From Marinagarivorans sp. UBA5868 (GTDB lineage: Bacteria; Pseudomonadota; Gammaproteobacteria; Pseudomonadales; Cellvibrionaceae), in NCBI GenBank assembly GCA_002432095.1, contig DJFQ01000089.1:7429-14199 (forward strand): a DNA stretch of 6,771 bases, in the 5' to 3' direction. A model generated the notes under the pieces. It saw only the letters and a program-made list of their open reading frames with translations. It had not been told where the DNA came from and made no database searches. Shown here piece by piece: positions 6,337 through 6,771 of this stretch (position 1 is its first letter; each line of letters opens with the position of its first letter). Position numbers and translations under genes: made by a program.

Positions 6337-6679
6337 TCGCAGCAGTGGTGGTAGTGAAAAACGAACCCAGGTACGTATTCCCGTCGATGATGAAATTTGC
6401 GTACGCGATACTGTGTCGGGTTTTGAGCTCGGCACTTTAGCGAATGTGCATGACGCCGGCTTTATGGTGATCAGCGATGGTGGCCTGAAAGAAGACCATT
6501 TGTATCAAGTGGCGTTTGAAATCAATTCCGGTCGGCCGGCGATAACTTTAGGCGCCGAATGCCTATGGATCAGCGAAACCGGCACCGGCGACCAGATCTG
6601 GGCGGGGTTCCAGATTATGGACATCTCCGAGGATGCTCGACAGCAGATTGCCACCTTGATAACGCAATATCAGGAGTAA
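6323..6679 (+). CDS. Single-domain PilZ protein (putative c-di-GMP receptor), GTG start
   Basis: This encodes 118 aa from GTG. PilZ domains bind c-di-GMP through an N-terminal RxxxR and a later [D/N]xSxxG. Here KRTQVR provides Arg14 and Arg18, and NVHDAGFMV provides Asn41 and Gly46, but the usual Ser is His43. Beta-strand-rich sequence follows (HLYQVAFEI, AITLGAECLWI, QIWAGFQIMDI), ending in a short helix (SEDARQQIATLITQY), as in compact PilZ proteins. No membrane segment or extra domain, so it likely acts as a cytoplasmic adaptor. The longer reading from 6227 would add 32 residues of basic, Pro-rich sequence that is merely DUF1631 read in another frame, with no ribosome binding site. The overlap with DUF1631 suggests joint translation and a shared role. 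c-di-GMP binding is probable but not certain, given the Ser to His change. Confidence 0.88.
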   Translation: MNLSNRSSGGSEKRTQVRIPVDDEICVRDTVSGFELGTLANVHDAGFMVISDGGLKEDHLYQVAFEINSGRPAITLGAECLWISETGTGDQIWAGFQIMDISEDARQQIATLITQYQE

Positions 6680-6683
6680 CTGG

Positions 6684-6771
6684 TTAAATAATCGTGTGAA
6701 AGCGCGTGCATTCTTTGAGCTGATCAAGGGTTGTCGCGCTGACCGGTCCAGGGTTTAATACACAGCCTCTC
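6684..6771 (-). CDS. Possible C-terminal fragment of an unidentified leftward gene
   Basis: On the minus strand a frame is open from the right edge to a TAA at 6686-6684, giving 28 complete codons whose end reads LNPGPVSATTLDQLKECTRF followed by HTII. The composition is protein-like, and the stop falls 4 nt after the PilZ stop, as expected of tightly packed convergent genes. The fragment is too short to assign to a family, and a second minus frame is also open until a stop at 6726-6724, so the reading frame is not secure. Confidence 0.3.
   Translation of the reverse strand, partial: RGCVLNPGPVSATTLDQLKECTRFHTII

Overview
The window looks like chromosomal DNA from a gammaproteobacterium, possibly a Cellvibrionales/Pseudomonadales-type lineage. 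This rests on a DsbD-like N-terminus, a DUF2333 inner-membrane protein, a large DUF1631 protein followed by a PilZ protein, moderate G+C and Shine-Dalgarno-led genes. The genus cannot be told from the sequence alone. I see no insertion sequence, phage gene, tRNA, rRNA or CRISPR array. Everything looks like native core or shell genome rather than a mobile island.

Layout, left to right. (1) The 5' end of a leftward gene (1-135), probably dsbD, with a good -10 box about 35 bp upstream of its start. (2) A divergent, tightly packed rightward operon: a periplasmic TPR-like lipoprotein (395-1138), a lipid-anchored PCuAC-type copper chaperone (1144-1593) and a DUF2333 single-pass membrane protein (1619-2692). 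(3) A 90-bp convergent intergenic stretch (2693-2782) with repeated half-sites and a GNRA-type hairpin. (4) A leftward PfkB-family adenosine kinase (2783-3766) that starts at TTG and has a perfect 17-bp inverted repeat just upstream of its ribosome binding site. (5) A rightward DUF1631 gene (3979-6336; an earlier start at 3889 is possible) overlapping a PilZ-domain gene (6323-6679) that starts at GTG inside the DUF1631 3' end. (6) A possible leftward C-terminal coding fragment that runs off the right edge.

Two gene partnerships stand out. The DUF1631-PilZ pair looks translationally coupled, and the DUF1631 C-terminus itself reads as a small beta-rich domain resembling PilZ-type barrels, so the two may form a c-di-GMP-linked cytoplasmic module of unknown role. 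The lipoprotein-PCuAC-DUF2333 operon combines a copper chaperone carrying the complete metal motif with two envelope proteins of unknown function. It suggests a cell-envelope copper or cofactor-handling unit, but that link is inferred only from gene order.
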